49,700 bases of DNA from Bacteroidales bacterium (GCA_017437755.1 JAFRXI010000066.1:1-49700), one strand, 5' to 3'. Counted from the first letter of the stretch, positions 17,764 to 26,690 are shown. Numbers and translations: made by a program. Notes: generated by a model from the sequence alone, not told the origin.

Positions 17764-20700
17764 CTATTCTGAGGCAACTTCGTCTTCGGCCGATGTGCCG
17801 GAGACAAGCCTCAGGAGTACCGAAAAACTGTCCAGGAGCTTATCCGAGAGTTCCTTGTCACCGCCTTTCTCCATTTCGTCGGCGAGGAAGTAGATATACT
17901 GTCCGGTAATTTCAAAGTCGGACTTTGCATAGTCGTAGAACTCAAGGTAGAAGCGGGCCGTTTCCATAAGGGCGGTACCCATCTTTGCTGCAAGTTCCCG
18001 GGCCTTTTCAGGGGCTCCGAGCTTGTAATAATCCGACACCATCTGTACCACCATGTAGTCGTTGGCGGTGAAGCCCAGCGAGATGCTCTCCAGCGGGAAA
18101 TTCTCCTCCCTGACATTCTCCTGGCACAGGTCCAGCATCTCCAGGGCCTTTCCGTTCTCGCCAGCAGCCATCAGGGCGGCCGCAACGTTCACGTACAGGG
18201 CCCTCTGTGAGAGGACACCCATGAAGGTGTAGATATTCTGGTAGTCCACGAACCAGTCGGTCCGCTTGAGGGCGTCCCAGGAATAAACTTCCTTCATCCG
18301 GTGATACAGGCCGTCAAGGTCCACCTTTCCGGGATTGGTGCTGGTTATCTTGTTCCTTAACGGGACAAACTTGTAGGAGAAGCCCTCGTACATCAGGTAG
18401 TCCTTTATCCCCACCTCAAGGTCTCCGCCCATGTTGAGCACATGCAGCGGACGGTCCCACTGATAGCCAGAAAGGAGGTCCAGCATGAACAGTTCGGGCT
18501 TGGTGAGATAGTTCTTGCCCTTTGATATCTCGAGGGTTATGGAATCCGGGATCTCGCCGGCGAAAGACTCGGGAAGGATTCCGTACTTCAGGACATTCTC
18601 CTTGTTCACTGGGATCACTATCTTCCGGGCGCAGATGAAATCCACCTTCCTCCCGCTTGACAGCTCCACCTTATACTTGGGGTCCTTGAACACGTCCATC
18701 ACGTACTTGATGGGGGTAGGCTGGCCGGAATCGCCGGTGATGAAGATATACTCGTTGGTGCCATACAGGTACTGGGACGGAGGTACGGTCAGCGGGAGCG
18801 GGGCGCTCTCGTTCACGGCGTACTTCATCTGGTCTATATGCCAGTCGGTACCAAGCAGCGAAGTGTTGACTATCCTCACGTCGGTCCTCACATCCTCAAC
18901 CTCCTGGGCGTACCACAGGGGGAAGGTGTCGTTGTCGCCATGGGTTATGAGGATTCCGTCCTTGCCCACCGAATTCAGGTAGTTCCGGGCCATTTCCACC
19001 GCCGTGTAGCGGTTGGAGCGGTCGTGGTCGTCCCAGTTCTCCCCAGCCATCAGGGCAGGAACGCCCAGGCAGAGAATACCGGTGCAGGCGGCCACTGCCT
19101 TTGGGGCCTTCCCCTTCATGGCGTCGTTCACCCAGGTATATATCGCGGCCACGGCAAAGCCGATCCAAACCGAGAACATGTAGAACGACCCTGCATAGGC
19201 ATAGTCCCTCTCCCTCACCTGGTATGGCGGCTGGTTGAGGTAAATGACTATGGCGATACCCGTCATGAAGAACATCAGGAACACGATCCAGGTTCCGCGG
19301 CGGTCCTTGTCGAACTGGAATACCAGGCCCAGGAGGCCCAGGAGCAGGGGCAGGAGGTAGTAATGGTTCTTCCCCTTGTTGTCACGGAGCGGGGCGGGAG
19401 CGTCGGACTGGTCGCCCAGCCTCCAGTTGTCGATGAAACCGATGCCGCTCTCCCAGTTGCCCTGGAAAAGCTCCCCCGGCGAGGGGGAATGGACGTCGTT
19501 CTGCCTTCCGGCAAAGTTCCACATGAAGTATCTCCAGTACATCCAACCAAGCTGATAATCAAAGAAATACCTCAGGTTAGCTCCCATCGTGGGGCGTTTG
19601 TGCTCAGCTCCCTTGACGCGGATTCCCTTGCCCTCGGTGTACATCTCGTAGAATTCGATGTAGCGGGGGTCGGCGCTGGACCACATCCTGGGGAAGAGCA
19701 TCTTGTCGGTATAGGTTGCGTCGGCAGGGCTGTCGGCCTTGACATACTTTCCGTTCAGCGGAGCCCAGTACGTGCCGAGCTTAAGCTCATATGGCGAGCC
19801 GTAATACTGGCCGTAGACCAGAGGGTTGCTGCCGTACTGCTCGCGGCCGAGGTAACGGACCAGGGTATAGGGATTATCGGGCTGGTACTCGTTGGTAGGG
19901 GTCTTTACGCAGGAGCGGATAATCACTATCGAGAACAGCGAGAACCCTATTATCAGCGAAGTAAGGCACAGCATCACCGTATTCAGGAACACCTTTTCCC
20001 TCTTGAGCGACGCAAAGAGTGCCCAGAAGCACCCGGCCAGAAGGGCCACCATGAAGAAAACGGCCCCGGAGTTGTACGGAAGGCCAAGTCCGTTCACGAA
20101 CATGCGGTCGAAGAAAGCGGCGATCTTCGGAAGGTAAGGGATGAAGAAGAACACCAGGACGGCCTCTATCACCACGCCCACCATGAAGATTCCGAGCAGC
20201 TGCCAGAATGTATAGGCACCCTCCTTCTTCCGGTAATAATACATGAACACGAAGGCGGGAATGGTGAGGAGGTTGAGCAGGTGGACGCCTATGGAAAGGC
20301 CCATCAGGAAGGCTATCAGCACTATCCATCGGTTGGCCCTGGGCTCGTCGGCCTGCTCGTACCATTTGGTCATGGCCCAGAAAACGAGGGCGGTGAAAAG
20401 CGACGACATGGCGTACACCTCGCCCTCCACTGCCGAGAACCAGAAAGTATCGGAGAAACAGTAGGCAAGCGCGCCCACGGCACCGCTGCCAAAAATGGCT
20501 ATCGCCTCGGCCACGGTATACTCACCGTCCTTACCCGAAGGCTTGATGAGCCGCTTTACGAAGAAGACGATGGTAAGGTAGAGGAAGAAAATGGTGAGGG
20601 CCGAGCAAAGGGCGCTCATGGCATTCACCGCCACCGCGGCGTGAGCACCGTCGGTAAACATGGTAAAGAACCTTGCAAACAACTGGAACACAGGGTTTCC

Positions 20701-20871
20701 CGGAGGGTGGCCGACTTCCAGTTTATATGACGATGCTATGAACTCGCCGCAGTCCCAGAACGATGCGGTGGGTTCTATGGTGACAAGATAGGTGACGGCG
20801 GACACCACAAGGGTGGCAAGGGCCGTTATCCTGTTCCAGAGATTGAATTTCCTTTTGTCCATTCCAAACAT
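17764..20871 (-). CDS. DUF2723 family membrane protein (TMEM260-like, possible protein O-mannosyltransferase)
   Basis: The 1035-residue protein has many transmembrane helices in its first half and a large soluble C-terminal half with TPR-like helices. The family hallmark is near the N-terminus: TIEPTASFWDCGEFIASSYK followed by LEVGHPPGNP, resembling the Asp/Glu loop of GT-C glycosyltransferases. Further motifs are REQYGSNPLVYGQYYGSPY and RERDYAYAGSFYMF. The eukaryotic relative TMEM260 is an O-mannosyltransferase, so a role in glycosylating exported proteins is plausible but inferred. ATG at 20862 (MDKRKFNLW) is an alternative start that gives a longer leader. It is divergent from the superoxide dismutase gene. 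Confidence 0.88.
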   Translation of the reverse strand: MFGMDKRKFNLWNRITALATLVVSAVTYLVTIEPTASFWDCGEFIASSYKLEVGHPPGNPVFQLFARFFTMFTDGAHAAVAVNAMSALCSALTIFFLYLTIVFFVKRLIKPSGKDGEYTVAEAIAIFGSGAVGALAYCFSDTFWFSAVEGEVYAMSSLFTALVFWAMTKWYEQADEPRANRWIVLIAFLMGLSIGVHLLNLLTIPAFVFMYYYRKKEGAYTFWQLLGIFMVGVVIEAVLVFFFIPYLPKIAAFFDRMFVNGLGLPYNSGAVFFMVALLAGCFWALFASLKREKVFLNTVMLCLTSLIIGFSLFSIVIIRSCVKTPTNEYQPDNPYTLVRYLGREQYGSNPLVYGQYYGSPYELKLGTYWAPLNGKYVKADSPADATYTDKMLFPRMWSSADPRYIEFYEMYTEGKGIRVKGAEHKRPTMGANLRYFFDYQLGWMYWRYFMWNFAGRQNDVHSPSPGELFQGNWESGIGFIDNWRLGDQSDAPAPLRDNKGKNHYYLLPLLLGLLGLVFQFDKDRRGTWIVFLMFFMTGIAIVIYLNQPPYQVRERDYAYAGSFYMFSVWIGFAVAAIYTWVNDAMKGKAPKAVAACTGILCLGVPALMAGENWDDHDRSNRYTAVEMARNYLNSVGKDGILITHGDNDTFPLWYAQEVEDVRTDVRIVNTSLLGTDWHIDQMKYAVNESAPLPLTVPPSQYLYGTNEYIFITGDSGQPTPIKYVMDVFKDPKYKVELSSGRKVDFICARKIVIPVNKENVLKYGILPESFAGEIPDSITLEISKGKNYLTKPELFMLDLLSGYQWDRPLHVLNMGGDLEVGIKDYLMYEGFSYKFVPLRNKITSTNPGKVDLDGLYHRMKEVYSWDALKRTDWFVDYQNIYTFMGVLSQRALYVNVAAALMAAGENGKALEMLDLCQENVREENFPLESISLGFTANDYMVVQMVSDYYKLGAPEKARELAAKMGTALMETARFYLEFYDYAKSDFEITGQYIYFLADEMEKGGDKELSDKLLDSFSVLLRLVSGTSAEDEVASE

Positions 20872-20882
20872 GTATGACAGAA

Positions 20883-20912
20883 TTGCAAAGATACAAAAAT
20901 TATCTATCTTTG
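20883..20912 (+). promoter_or_regulatory. Promoter of the superoxide dismutase gene
   Basis: TTG (20883-20885), a 19-bp spacer and TATCTTTG (20905-20912) make a full-consensus Bacteroidota promoter. The start codon is 24 bp downstream. Confidence 0.72.
20886..20893 (-). promoter_or_regulatory. -7 element of the DUF2723 gene
   Basis: TATCTTTG on the minus strand is identical to the opposing -7 element, so the two form a perfect 8-bp inverted repeat with an 11-bp centre. Its own -33 side is poor. The predicted leader is only about 10-20 nt. Confidence 0.55.
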
Positions 20913-20936
20913 CCTATTGACCAAAAATCAGGAACC

Positions 20937-21521
20937 ATGTTCAATCTCATAGACCTTCCCTACGCCCCCGAGGCGCTCTCGCCCGCAATCAGCGCCGAGA
21001 CCCTTTCCTTCCATCACGGAAAGCATCTTGCCACCTACGTCAAGAACCTCAACGCCGCCCTTCCGGGATCGGGCCTCGAGGATCTTCCGCTGGAAGAAAT
21101 CGTCTGCAAAGCCCAGGGCGGAATGCTCAACAATGCGGGCCAGACCCTAAACCACAACCTTTATTTCACCCAGTTCAAGGCATGGAGCGCGGAGAACGCC
21201 CCTTCCGGTCCCATAGCAGAAGCCATCAGCAGGGACTTCGGCAGCTTCGACGCCTTCAAGGCCGAATTCGCCGCCAAGGGTGCCTCGCTGTTCGGTTCGG
21301 GCTGGGTATGGCTTTCCGCAGATACTCAAGGCCGCCTGGCAATTACCCAGGAAGGCCCCGCCGGCAACCCGGTGCAGAAGGGACTGAAGCCGCTCCTCAC
21401 CTTCGACGTCTGGGAGCACGCATACTACATCGACTACCGGAACAGTCGTCCCGACCACCTCGCCGCCCTCTGGAACATCATCGACTGGGCCGAGATAAAC
21501 AGGCGCTACGCTGAAAGGTAA
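20937..21521 (+). CDS. Superoxide dismutase (Fe/Mn family)
   Basis: The 194-residue cytoplasmic enzyme converts superoxide to oxygen and hydrogen peroxide. I chose ATG 20937 (MFNLIDLPYAPEAL), because the upstream in-frame ATG at 20874 would lie before the promoter. Expected metal ligands are visible: the His in the LSFHHGKHLATYV helix, the His in TLNHNLYF, and Asp and His in FDVWEHAYYIDY. FGSGWVWL is also conserved. Whether iron, manganese or either is used cannot be told safely by eye. It ends 3 bp from the convergent S41 protease gene. Confidence 0.95.
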   Translation: MFNLIDLPYAPEALSPAISAETLSFHHGKHLATYVKNLNAALPGSGLEDLPLEEIVCKAQGGMLNNAGQTLNHNLYFTQFKAWSAENAPSGPIAEAISRDFGSFDAFKAEFAAKGASLFGSGWVWLSADTQGRLAITQEGPAGNPVQKGLKPLLTFDVWEHAYYIDYRNSRPDHLAALWNIIDWAEINRRYAER

Positions 21522-21524
21522 AGG

Positions 21525-23159
21525 CTATATTATCGCAGTGAATCCCTTCAGGGCCTCTTTCAGCTGGGTGTCGTAACGCAGGCGGACCTTGATGCCTGCT
21601 TCCTGGAAATAATACCTGACGGCTATTTCCTCCTCGATGAAGGGGACGATCTCGTCTTTCTTCATGCGGAGGAACTGCTCCTTGTCAATATCCAGGGCCT
21701 TTCCAAGGGCGTCCAGTTCGGACGACAGCCCTTCGGCAAGGCCATCCTCGGCAAGGACCTTCTTCATCTGGTCAAAGAGGGTTTTCCCGCCTGAACGGTA
21801 ATCGAACTCCTTGTCCTTTGCAAACTCCACAAAGTCGTCGTATTCGGTGAACCGGAACCCGTCCAAGGCGGGTATGGACTCGTGGGCACGCACGTACCTG
21901 AGGGTGTACTGCTCTATTATCCCGTTGAGCACCAGGGAGTAAACCAGCCTGGAATAGGATTTTGAAGGGACCTCCCTGTCGGGAGTGATGCCTCCGCCGT
22001 CACGGACGGTGCGGCCCTTCAGGGTCTTGAATTCATGGGTCAGCGAATCGGGGATATGCCCGACGCTGCCGTCATCGTTGCGATGGCTGTAGTCAATGGC
22101 CTGGACGCATCGTCCGGAAGGGGTATAGTACTTGGCCGTGGTGACCTTCAGCTGTCCGTCATAGGGCATGGGACGGATGCTCTGGACCAGTCCCTTGCCG
22201 TAAGTACGGGTTCCGACTATCTCGGCCCTGTCCAGGTCCTGAAGCGCCCCGGAAACTATCTCGGAAGCCGAAGCCGACCCGGAATCCACCAGGACCATTA
22301 TGGGAATTTCGGTATCCAGAGGCTCGGACGTAGTCTTGTACACAGCCTGGACAACGCCGCCCTTTCCTTTGGAAGTAACTACCACTGAGCCTTTTGGCAC
22401 GAACAGCGAGACAATGTTCACCGCTTCGCCGAGCAGTCCGCCGCCGTTGCCCCTGAGGTCAAGGACAAACCGTTTCATGCCCTGGGACTTGAGCTTGAGG
22501 AAGCCCTCGCGGATTGCAGCGCCCACCCCGTCGGTGAACTTTGACTGCATTATATAGCCGGTTTCCTTGTCCAGCATGCCGACATATTCCACATCAGGAA
22601 GATGTATCCTCTCGCGCCTGACGGGAACCTCCACCTCGTCTCCGGCCTTCCAGGTCTCCCCGTCACGGATTTTCTTCACAAGGAACACCACCGTGGTTCC
22701 GGGCTTTCCCTTCATCCTGTCGCTTGCCTGGGCCGTTGTCAGCCCATGTGTAGACACGCCGTCGATGGCCACGATCTCATCGCCTGAAACCAGCCCGGCC
22801 TTCACAGCGGGAGATCCGGCATACGGCTCGTTGATGATTACGTTCCCGCCCTGGTCAGGCTTGTAGATGATGGCTCCGATACCGCCGTAGGTATTGTTGA
22901 TCATCATCTGGAAGTCTTCCTGCTCCTCCTCCGGTATGTAAACGGTATACGGGTCCAGTTCATCCAGCATGGCATCCATGGCGGCCCGCTCGATCCTTCC
23001 GACGGGAAGCGAGTCCACATAGCTGCGGGAAAGTTCCTTGAGTATGGCGTTTCTGATCTCGGTCCACTGACCAAGCGTAAAATCCTTGGACTGGCCCATG
23101 GCCGGCAAAGCCAGGAGAACGGCAGAGAGGGCCGGAATAATGCGGAATATCTTCTTCAT
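21525..23159 (-). CDS. S41 family carboxy-terminal processing peptidase with PDZ domain
   Basis: The 544-residue protein has a Sec signal (MKKIFRIIPALSAVLLALPAMG) and should act in the periplasm. An N-terminal helical cap is followed by a PDZ domain (GIGAIIYKPDQGGNVIINEPYAGSPAVKAG, GDEIVAIDGVS). The catalytic core has RFVLDLRGNGGGLL, VDSGSASASEIV carrying the nucleophilic Ser, and GTRTYGKGLVQ carrying the Lys of the Ser-Lys dyad. Such proteases trim or degrade envelope proteins from their C-termini. The -7 element ends only 4 bp before the ATG, so the transcript may be leaderless. It is divergent from rdgB. Confidence 0.93.
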   Translation of the reverse strand: MKKIFRIIPALSAVLLALPAMGQSKDFTLGQWTEIRNAILKELSRSYVDSLPVGRIERAAMDAMLDELDPYTVYIPEEEQEDFQMMINNTYGGIGAIIYKPDQGGNVIINEPYAGSPAVKAGLVSGDEIVAIDGVSTHGLTTAQASDRMKGKPGTTVVFLVKKIRDGETWKAGDEVEVPVRRERIHLPDVEYVGMLDKETGYIMQSKFTDGVGAAIREGFLKLKSQGMKRFVLDLRGNGGGLLGEAVNIVSLFVPKGSVVVTSKGKGGVVQAVYKTTSEPLDTEIPIMVLVDSGSASASEIVSGALQDLDRAEIVGTRTYGKGLVQSIRPMPYDGQLKVTTAKYYTPSGRCVQAIDYSHRNDDGSVGHIPDSLTHEFKTLKGRTVRDGGGITPDREVPSKSYSRLVYSLVLNGIIEQYTLRYVRAHESIPALDGFRFTEYDDFVEFAKDKEFDYRSGGKTLFDQMKKVLAEDGLAEGLSSELDALGKALDIDKEQFLRMKKDEIVPFIEEEIAVRYYFQEAGIKVRLRYDTQLKEALKGFTAII

Positions 23160-23163
23160 GTCG

Positions 23164-23171
23164 CAAAAATA
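23164..23171 (-). promoter_or_regulatory. -7 element of the S41 protease gene
   Basis: TATTTTTG on the minus strand is a full match, only 4 bp upstream of the ATG. No good -33 element was found at the usual distance. Confidence 0.5.
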
Positions 23172-23183
23172 CTGAAAAAACCG

Positions 23184-23191
23184 TACCTTTA
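23184..23191 (+). promoter_or_regulatory. -7 element of rdgB
   Basis: TACCTTTA matches seven of eight positions and ends 4 bp before the rdgB start. It faces the S41 element with a 12-bp gap. The -33 side is weak. Confidence 0.4.
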
Positions 23192-23195
23192 TAGC

Positions 23196-23786
23196 ATGAA
23201 ACTAATTTTCGCCACCGCAAATCGCCATAAACTCCAGGAAGCCCAGGAAATCCTGGGACCGGGGTTTGAACTTTCCACCCCTGCCGACGCCGGACTCACC
23301 GAGGACATCCCCGAAACGGGCAACTCCCTTAAGGATAACTCATTACAGAAGGCAAAGTATATTCACGACCGGCTTGGGGCCGATTGTTTCGCCGATGATT
23401 CCGGCCTTGAGGTCGATGCCCTTGACGGCGCACCTGGTGTCCACACCGCCCGCTATGCCGGGCCCGGGAGGGATTCTGACGCCAACATGGACAAACTCCT
23501 TCACGAGCTTGCAATGAAGGGCCCCGGAGCCTCCCGGAAAGCCCGTTTCCATACATGGGCAACTCTCATCATGGGCGGTGAAGTGCACTGCTTCGAGGGG
23601 GTGATGGAAGGACGGATCGCCTTTGAAAAAGCCGGCTGCGGCGGTTTCGGATACGACCCCGTCTTCATTCCCGACGCCTGTCCCGACAGGACCGTAGCCG
23701 AGCTCCCCGAAGAATTCAAGAACTCAATCTCGCACCGTGGCAACGCCCTCCGCGCCCTGGCGGGGTATCTGGCATCACTTGACTGA
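23196..23786 (+). CDS. rdgB: Non-canonical purine NTP pyrophosphatase (RdgB/HAM1 family)
   Basis: The 196-residue cytoplasmic enzyme hydrolyses dITP, ITP and XTP to the monophosphates, keeping deaminated purines out of DNA and RNA. Family motifs are clear: IFATANRHKLQEAQEIL at the start, FADDSGLEVDALDGAPGVHTARYAG in the middle, GFGYDPVF, and SHRGNALRAL near the end. Length is typical. It is followed 42 bp later by rnr, which has its own promoter, and recO, so three nucleic-acid maintenance genes lie together. Confidence 0.95.
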   Translation: MKLIFATANRHKLQEAQEILGPGFELSTPADAGLTEDIPETGNSLKDNSLQKAKYIHDRLGADCFADDSGLEVDALDGAPGVHTARYAGPGRDSDANMDKLLHELAMKGPGASRKARFHTWATLIMGGEVHCFEGVMEGRIAFEKAGCGGFGYDPVFIPDACPDRTVAELPEEFKNSISHRGNALRALAGYLASLD

Positions 23787-23809
23787 CAGGGCTTTTTTCC
23801 GTATCTTTG
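23779..23809 (+). promoter_or_regulatory. Promoter of rnr-recO
   Basis: TTGAC starts at 23779 inside the last codons of rdgB; after a 20-bp spacer TATCTTTG lies at 23802-23809, 19 bp before the rnr start. Both elements match the consensus. Confidence 0.7.
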
Positions 23810-23828
23810 CCCAGGTAATAATCGAAGT

Positions 23829-25901
23829 ATGAGTAAAAGAAGTGAAAAGAAGCGCGGAGGACGGTCCTCCGCCCGTGCCGGAAGGTCCGGTGCACAAAGG
23901 AGCCGCAAAGCAAGGGCGGCAGGAAAGGGCGCTCCCCAGTTCGAGGGAAGCGTAAGGATGACCCGGGACGGATTCGTATTCGTGTCGGTAGAGGGGCATG
24001 AAGAGGAAATCTATGTAAAGGCCGGAAGGACCAGGGGCGCCCTCCACGGCGACAAGGTCCGGGTGGCCGTCAGGAAACGGGGCGGTTCACACCATGTCCT
24101 TGAGGGAGAGATAACTGAAATAATCGAGCGCTCAGCCAAGCCCTTCGTGGGTATCCTCCATATAGTGGGTGCACAGGCGTGGGTGCTGATGTCCAGCAAG
24201 TTCATGCCGTACGACATATCTGTGGACATTCCCGAAGGCGGCAAGTCCGGGATGAAGGTCGCCGCGGTGGTCGACGGCTGGGACAGGGGCGAACCCGGTC
24301 CCCGCGGACACGTGGTGGACATCCTCGGCATGCCGGGCGACAACGACACCGAGATGCATGCCATCCTTGCAGAATTCGGCCTCCCCTACCGGTTCCCCAA
24401 GGCAGTGGAGGACGCTGCAGACAAGATTTCGGAACAGATAACCGACCGCGACCGCGCAGGCCGCCGCGATTTCAGGGATATCCTCACCTTCACCATCGAC
24501 CCTGCAGACGCCAAGGACTACGATGACGCCCTGTCCATGCGGAAACTCCCCGACGGCAACCTCGAGGTGGGAGTGCATATCGCCGACGTGTCGTACTACG
24601 TAAAACCCGGGTCCGACGTGGACAAGGAAGCCCAGGCGAGGGGAACGTCGGTCTACCTGGTGGACAGGACGGTCCCGATGCTTCCGGAAAAGCTTTCAAA
24701 CAAGCTGTGCTCGCTCCGTCCCGGTGAAGAAAAGCTCACATTCTCAGTCGTTTTCGAGATAACTCCCAACGGGAAGATACTGCTTCCGTGGATAGGCCGT
24801 ACCATGATCAGGTCGGACTACCGCTTTGCATACGAGCTCGCCCAGGAGATAATCGACGCCGGCCCTGGGGCCATGGAAAAGGATTTTGGCGAGGGGTCGG
24901 AATGCGGAATCGTACCTGCCGACGTCAAGGAAGCCATACTCGAACTCAACCGCCTGGCCCTGATGTTCCGCAAAAAGAGGTTCGCCGCCGGTGCAATAAG
25001 CTTCGACCGCCCAGAAATGAAGGTGGAGGTTAACGAAAAAGGCGTCCCTGTGAACGTTTACCAGAAGGTTTCCAAGGAAGCCAACTGGCTGATAGAGGAA
25101 TTCATGCTGCTGGCCAACCGCCATGTGGCCGAGTTCGTGGCCTCCGACGGCCACTTTGGAGGAAAGGCGGTAAAGAACCCCAAGACCTTCGTATACCGCG
25201 TGCATGACGAACCCAACCTGGAGAAACTGTCTTCTCTCAGGTATTTTGCCGGGAACTTCGGCTATTCTGTCGGTCCCACCGGCAACGGTAAGGAAATCGC
25301 CCAGTCGCTGAATACCCTTCTGGACCAGGCCAAGGAGAAGCCGGAATTCGGGGCGCTGGAACTGCTTGCCCTGCGTTCCATGGCAAAAGCCTGCTACAGC
25401 ACCGACAACATCGGCCATTACGGCCTTGCATTCAAGTTCTACACCCATTTCACCTCCCCTATCCGCCGTTACCCCGACATGATGGTACACCGCCTCCTCA
25501 CCCTGTATCTCTCAGGGGCCGAGAGCCAGGACAACGGATATTATTCCCAGCAGTGCAAGCATGCCTCGGAAAGGGAGCTGGTCGCTGCCGAGGCCGAGAG
25601 GGAAAGCGTGAAGTACAAGCTGGTGGAATTCATGCAGGACAAGGTGGGCAAGGAATTCGACGGCCATATCTCAGGCCTCACCGAATGGGGTATGTACGTT
25701 GAGATAGAGCCCACAATGATAGAGGGTATGATTCCGCTCCGGGAGATCAGGTCCGACTTCTATGATTTTGACATGGACAACTACCTGGTCCGGGGCCGCC
25801 GCACCCACAAGGTTTTCCGCCTGGGCGACCAGGTCAGAATACGCGTAAAGGCCACCAACCTGGACCAGAAGCTGCTCGACTATGAGCTCGTGGAACTCTG
25901 A
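23829..25901 (+). CDS. rnr: Ribonuclease R
   Basis: The 690-residue 3'-5' exoribonuclease degrades structured RNA. A very basic N-terminal tail of about 35 residues precedes cold-shock/OB domains (EGSVRMTRDGFVFVSVEGHE). The RNB catalytic domain has the metal-binding motif TIDPADAKDYDDAL and the later HFTSPIRRYPDMMVHRLL. A C-terminal S1 domain is visible (FDGHISGLTEWGMYVEIEP to RVKATNLDQKLLDYEL). It is slightly short for RNase R because no clear lysine-rich C-terminal tail or HTH region is present. Its end overlaps recO by 20 bp, so the two are cotranscribed. Confidence 0.95.
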   Translation: MSKRSEKKRGGRSSARAGRSGAQRSRKARAAGKGAPQFEGSVRMTRDGFVFVSVEGHEEEIYVKAGRTRGALHGDKVRVAVRKRGGSHHVLEGEITEIIERSAKPFVGILHIVGAQAWVLMSSKFMPYDISVDIPEGGKSGMKVAAVVDGWDRGEPGPRGHVVDILGMPGDNDTEMHAILAEFGLPYRFPKAVEDAADKISEQITDRDRAGRRDFRDILTFTIDPADAKDYDDALSMRKLPDGNLEVGVHIADVSYYVKPGSDVDKEAQARGTSVYLVDRTVPMLPEKLSNKLCSLRPGEEKLTFSVVFEITPNGKILLPWIGRTMIRSDYRFAYELAQEIIDAGPGAMEKDFGEGSECGIVPADVKEAILELNRLALMFRKKRFAAGAISFDRPEMKVEVNEKGVPVNVYQKVSKEANWLIEEFMLLANRHVAEFVASDGHFGGKAVKNPKTFVYRVHDEPNLEKLSSLRYFAGNFGYSVGPTGNGKEIAQSLNTLLDQAKEKPEFGALELLALRSMAKACYSTDNIGHYGLAFKFYTHFTSPIRRYPDMMVHRLLTLYLSGAESQDNGYYSQQCKHASERELVAAEAERESVKYKLVEFMQDKVGKEFDGHISGLTEWGMYVEIEPTMIEGMIPLREIRSDFYDFDMDNYLVRGRRTHKVFRLGDQVRIRVKATNLDQKLLDYELVEL

Positions 25902-26535
25902 GCTGATTGTCCTCGCATATACCAAATTCGGCGAGAGGAGCATTGTCCTCCACACCCTCAGCAGGGAATGGGGGCGCCGGGGCTTCCTGGTAAGGGTCGG
26001 GAAGGGCGTTTCCACGGCCCTGTTCCTCCCCCTCAACATTCTTGAAGCCGAGATTGTGGAAAACCCCAAATCTTCGCTGTGGACCGCCAGGAAGGTGGTT
26101 TCAGCCCATCCCCTGGTCGGGATACGGGGCAATATCCACAAGAATACCATGACCCTTTTCATGAGCGAGGTTCTCTTTCGGACACTCCATGAAGGCACGT
26201 TCGAGGAGGGGCTCTTCGAGTGGTGCCGGTCCAGCATACTCACTCTGGATTCACTTGAGGGGAACTTTGCAAATTTTCACCTGAGGTTCCTTCTGGAGCT
26301 GGCCGTGGCCATGGGTTTCAGCCCGTCTGCCGAATCCATCGCCCCCTTTGCCGGAGGGTACCTGACCCAGCTGCGCGGCTTCATGGAGGCCTCTTTCGCG
26401 GAATCCATGCTCATTCCCCTCTCCGGAGGCGAACGCACGGAAATAGCCCGGAGCCTGCTGGACTACCTCCAGCATCACACCGAGCAGTCGATCAACGTCC
26501 GTTCACTTAAGGTCCTGCACGAACTTTACCGCTAG
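25882..26535 (+). CDS. recO: DNA repair protein RecO
   Basis: The 217-residue protein starts inside the end of rnr at ATG 25882 (MSSWNSELIVLAYTKFGERS). The N-terminal OB-fold strand pattern VLAYTKFGERSIVLHTLSRE and FLVRVGKGVS are typical of RecO, followed by the helical C-terminal domain. RecO works with RecF/RecR to load RecA on SSB-coated gaps. The family is poorly conserved in sequence, but the size, N-terminus and rnr overlap support the call. It is followed by a GC-rich spacer and then the 48-bp palindrome, which probably ends its transcript. Confidence 0.88.
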   Translation: MSSWNSELIVLAYTKFGERSIVLHTLSREWGRRGFLVRVGKGVSTALFLPLNILEAEIVENPKSSLWTARKVVSAHPLVGIRGNIHKNTMTLFMSEVLFRTLHEGTFEEGLFEWCRSSILTLDSLEGNFANFHLRFLLELAVAMGFSPSAESIAPFAGGYLTQLRGFMEASFAESMLIPLSGGERTEIARSLLDYLQHHTEQSINVRSLKVLHELYR

Positions 26536-26605
26536 AGGCGCCTCCCCCCACGCCCCTCCTCTCCCACCGCGACAGCGTAAACCGGAAACGATTGAGAGTT
26601 AAGAC

Positions 26606-26653
26606 TTTACACAAAAGCACCTAGTGCAATTGCACTAGGTGCTTTTGTGTAAA
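26606..26653. terminator. Perfect 48-bp palindrome (hairpin H1) between recO and the fimbrillin-like gene
   Basis: The 24 bases at 26606-26629 are exactly complementary to 26630-26653, starting TTTACACAAAAGCACC and centred on CAATTG. The genes on both sides are convergent and a short T-run lies at each foot, so it can work as a bidirectional terminator. It belongs to a longer module repeated 3380 bp away (29993-30064), which suggests a role beyond termination. Confidence 0.75.
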
Positions 26654-26684
26654 CAACAACAAATCAATGATTTACATTTTACAG
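26613..26684 (+). repeat. Hairpin module copy 1 (hairpin, 25-bp spacer, TTACATTTTACAG)
   Basis: Aligns without gaps to 29993-30064 with 50 of 72 positions identical by hand count. The shared hairpin core is AAAAG(C/T)ACCT(A/G)GT on the left arm, and the final 13 bp (26672-26684) are identical in both copies. Confidence 0.8.
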
Positions 26685-26690
26685 TAGCTA

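Noticed and set aside
18838-20730. 630-codon open frame on the plus strand
   Set aside because: It lies wholly antisense to the DUF2723 gene. Its product is rich in His, Gly and Val without recognisable motifs, as expected from the complement of GC-rich codons.
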